This document shows positions 5,201 to 6,760 of a stretch of 6,760 nt of DNA, in pieces. The translations under genes were made by a program, and so were the position numbers. Origin of the DNA: Chitinophagaceae bacterium (lineage in GTDB: Bacteria; Bacteroidota; Bacteroidia; Chitinophagales; Chitinophagaceae); assembly GCA_003526435.1 (NCBI GenBank), contig DPWF01000347.1, positions 13,419 to 20,178 of the forward strand, in the 5' to 3' direction. Each line of letters begins with the position of its first letter. Positions within the stretch are counted from its first letter, which is position 1. The notes beneath the pieces were generated by a model. That model was given only the letters and a program-made list of their open reading frames with translations, did not search any database and had not been told where the DNA came from.

Positions 5201-6760
5201 TTATACCAGTTTCTCCATTTCTTTTGCGGTAAACTCCATGAGGGTTTTAATATGTGCTGGTGAGAGATCAAATTTCAACCCTGCAGCAGTATATAACTCC
5301 GGCAATGTACGTGTTCCACCCAGCGATAATGCAGTTACATAATTATTAAGTGCCTGTTGCGGATTTTCCTGGTATTGCATCCACAAACCAATGGCACCTA
5401 ACTGGGCAATTCCATATTCGATATAGTAGAATGGCACTTCAAACAAGTGTAACTGACGCTGCCAGCCTATTTCGCGGAACATATCCAATCCGGTATAATC
5501 AATACTGTTTGTAGAGAATTCCTGTAATATTTCCATCCATCTGGTTGTTCGCTCAGCTACAGTATGTGCAGGATTTTCATATACCCAGTGCTGAAATTTG
5601 TCAATAATAGCGATCCAGGGAAAAATCGTAATGGTTCTTTCCAGTTGGTGTTCTTTAGCGCGTTTTAAGTCTTCCTCATGCTCAAAAAATGCCTGCCAGT
5701 GATTCATACTAAACAATTCCATGGCCATACTTGCCACTTCGGCAATTTCCATCGGATATTCTTTAAAAGCACTCAGTTCTAATTCATGCGCCAGGAATGA
5801 ATGAATGGCGTGTCCGCCCTCATGCACCATGGTGGTTACATCGCTCATTTGTCCGGCTGCATTCATAAAAATAAAAGGAGCCCCGCTTTCAGTGAGTGGA
5901 CAATTATATCCACCCGGCGCTTTGCCTTTCCTGCTTTCCAGATCAAAATGTCCAAGCTCATTCATCTTGCGCAAACAGTCTGCAAAGAATGGATTCAGTT
6001 GTTCAAAACAACTCACTGATTTTTCATATAAATCTTTCCCATTTGTAAAGGGTTTAAGCGGTTCAATACCTGCAGGTTCCGCTTCGGTATCCCATGGGCG
6101 AAGGGTATCGAGTCGTAATTTTTGTTTTTTCCGTTGATAGATTTTTTCAATCAGTGGCAATACATGCAGCTTTACCGCTTCATGGAACTGGTAACAATCT
6201 TCTTTGTTATAATCAAACCTGCCCAGTTCTACAAACTTATAATCACGATAATTATCAAAACCAGCATTCTTTGCTACCTGGTGTCTTTTCTCAATCAATT
6301 TGCTGTAGAGGTCGTGCATTGCATCCTTATCCTGTAACCTTCTTTCCTGTATCTGGCGATATACCTGCTCGCGCAAAGAACGATCATGGCTCTCAAGGAA
6401 TTTTGCCGCCTGTTGAAGGGTATATTCCTGTCCTCCCACTTCTACCGTCATTTTTCCTGCGATGGCCCCGTACTGCTGCTGCATAACACTCAGTTCGGCC
6501 TGTAATGGAATATTGGCTTCACGGAATAAATCAATATTCTTTTTTACGCTACGCAAATAAGTAAAATACTTGGTTGGATCGAGTGCTGTGGTAAAAGGAC
6601 TATCAATCAATTTACGATTCAACTGATCAGCATATGGTTGTAGTTTAGGCTGGATCTCCATGCAGAAATAGGTAAACGCTTCTTCCAGTTTCGGGTCAGT
6701 GGTATCACAGGTCATACGTATTTGTCGCCAGCAGGCGTCTTCACTTATTACAGCCTCTAT
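5201..6760 (-). CDS. M3-family zinc oligoendopeptidase, N-terminus off window
   Basis: This is a cytoplasmic-type metallopeptidase of family M3, which cleaves short peptides during peptide turnover. The frame is open from the right edge to TAA at 5203-5201, giving 519 residues in view. An internal ATG at 6715 is not the likely start. The 15 codons upstream of it (reading ISEDACWRQIR before MTCDTTD) are in frame and look like conserved family sequence, so the true start lies beyond 6760 and perhaps 40-60 residues are missing. Counting from that internal Met, the zinc site is HEGGH (298-302) in TTMVHEGGHAIHSFLAHE. The third ligand is probably Glu326 in EIAEVASMAMEL, 24 residues after the second His. 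Tyr-rich FYYIEYGIAQLG (429-440) fits the substrate-binding tyrosines near the C-terminus. The sequence is closer to the M3 oligoendopeptidases that are distinct from classical PepF, so no symbol is given. No signal peptide can be judged. It converges on the DUF6934-type unit. Confidence 0.92.
   Translation of the reverse strand: MEAVISEDACWRQIRMTCDTTDPKLEEAFTYFCMEIQPKLQPYADQLNRKLIDSPFTTALDPTKYFTYLRSVKKNIDLFREANIPLQAELSVMQQQYGAIAGKMTVEVGGQEYTLQQAAKFLESHDRSLREQVYRQIQERRLQDKDAMHDLYSKLIEKRHQVAKNAGFDNYRDYKFVELGRFDYNKEDCYQFHEAVKLHVLPLIEKIYQRKKQKLRLDTLRPWDTEAEPAGIEPLKPFTNGKDLYEKSVSCFEQLNPFFADCLRKMNELGHFDLESRKGKAPGGYNCPLTESGAPFIFMNAAGQMSDVTTMVHEGGHAIHSFLAHELELSAFKEYPMEIAEVASMAMELFSMNHWQAFFEHEEDLKRAKEHQLERTITIFPWIAIIDKFQHWVYENPAHTVAERTTRWMEILQEFSTNSIDYTGLDMFREIGWQRQLHLFEVPFYYIEYGIAQLGAIGLWMQYQENPQQALNNYVTALSLGGTRTLPELYTAAGLKFDLSPAHIKTLMEFTAKEMEKLV

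Noticed and set aside
6713..6715. ATG at 6715 as the true start of the oligoendopeptidase
   Set aside because: Codons upstream to the window edge are in frame and resemble conserved family sequence (EDACWRQIR before MTCDTTD), so this Met is internal.
1..6760. CRISPR array, tRNA/rRNA, insertion sequence or phage genes
   Set aside because: No spaced direct repeats, no cloverleaf with CCA-side features, no transposase motifs or terminal repeats, and no phage-like genes were seen on either strand.

Overview
The window looks like chromosomal DNA from a Bacteroidota bacterium, most likely of the Chitinophagaceae type. I infer this from recalled protein similarities: a delta-prime clamp-loader subunit starting MQFKDIIGQ, a RicT/PSP1 protein with a Cys-rich N-terminus, a DUF6934-type protein and an M3 oligoendopeptidase. 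TAnnTTTG-like promoter boxes and the lack of strong Shine-Dalgarno sites also fit. GC content is moderate; a hand count of sampled lines gives about 45-48% in ricT and about 30% in the DUF6934-type gene. No database search was possible, so the taxonomic call is inference.

Layout from left to right. (1) Positions 1-1257, minus strand, hold the N-terminal 419 residues of a large exported protein with helical repeats and a beta-sandwich-like module; it runs off the left edge. (2) A 268 bp divergent spacer (1258-1525) carries weak promoter candidates and repeated TACTGT elements. (3) holB (1526-2725, plus) encodes DNA polymerase III delta prime, whose Cys4 zinc module has been lost. (4) A 254 bp spacer (2726-2979) has no gene I can support. 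(5) ricT (2980-4359, plus) encodes a PSP1-domain protein with two CGRxxCC modules and a Gln/Arg/Gly/Pro-rich tail, closed by a good terminator at 4386-4420. (6) A compact two-gene unit (4501-5143, plus) holds a DUF6934-type protein and a 54-residue hypothetical protein. (7) A bidirectional terminator hairpin with an 18 bp stem (5138-5179) is shared with the last gene. (8) An M3-family zinc oligoendopeptidase (5201-6760, minus) has its first residues beyond the right edge.

holB and ricT are housekeeping genes and, as I recall, are neighbours in many Bacteroidota. The DUF6934-type pair sits between two terminators, is AT-rich at least in its first gene, and may use its own promoter placed directly against its start codon. 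It is the most accessory-looking and least understood part of the window. I see no CRISPR array, tRNA, rRNA, insertion sequence or phage gene.
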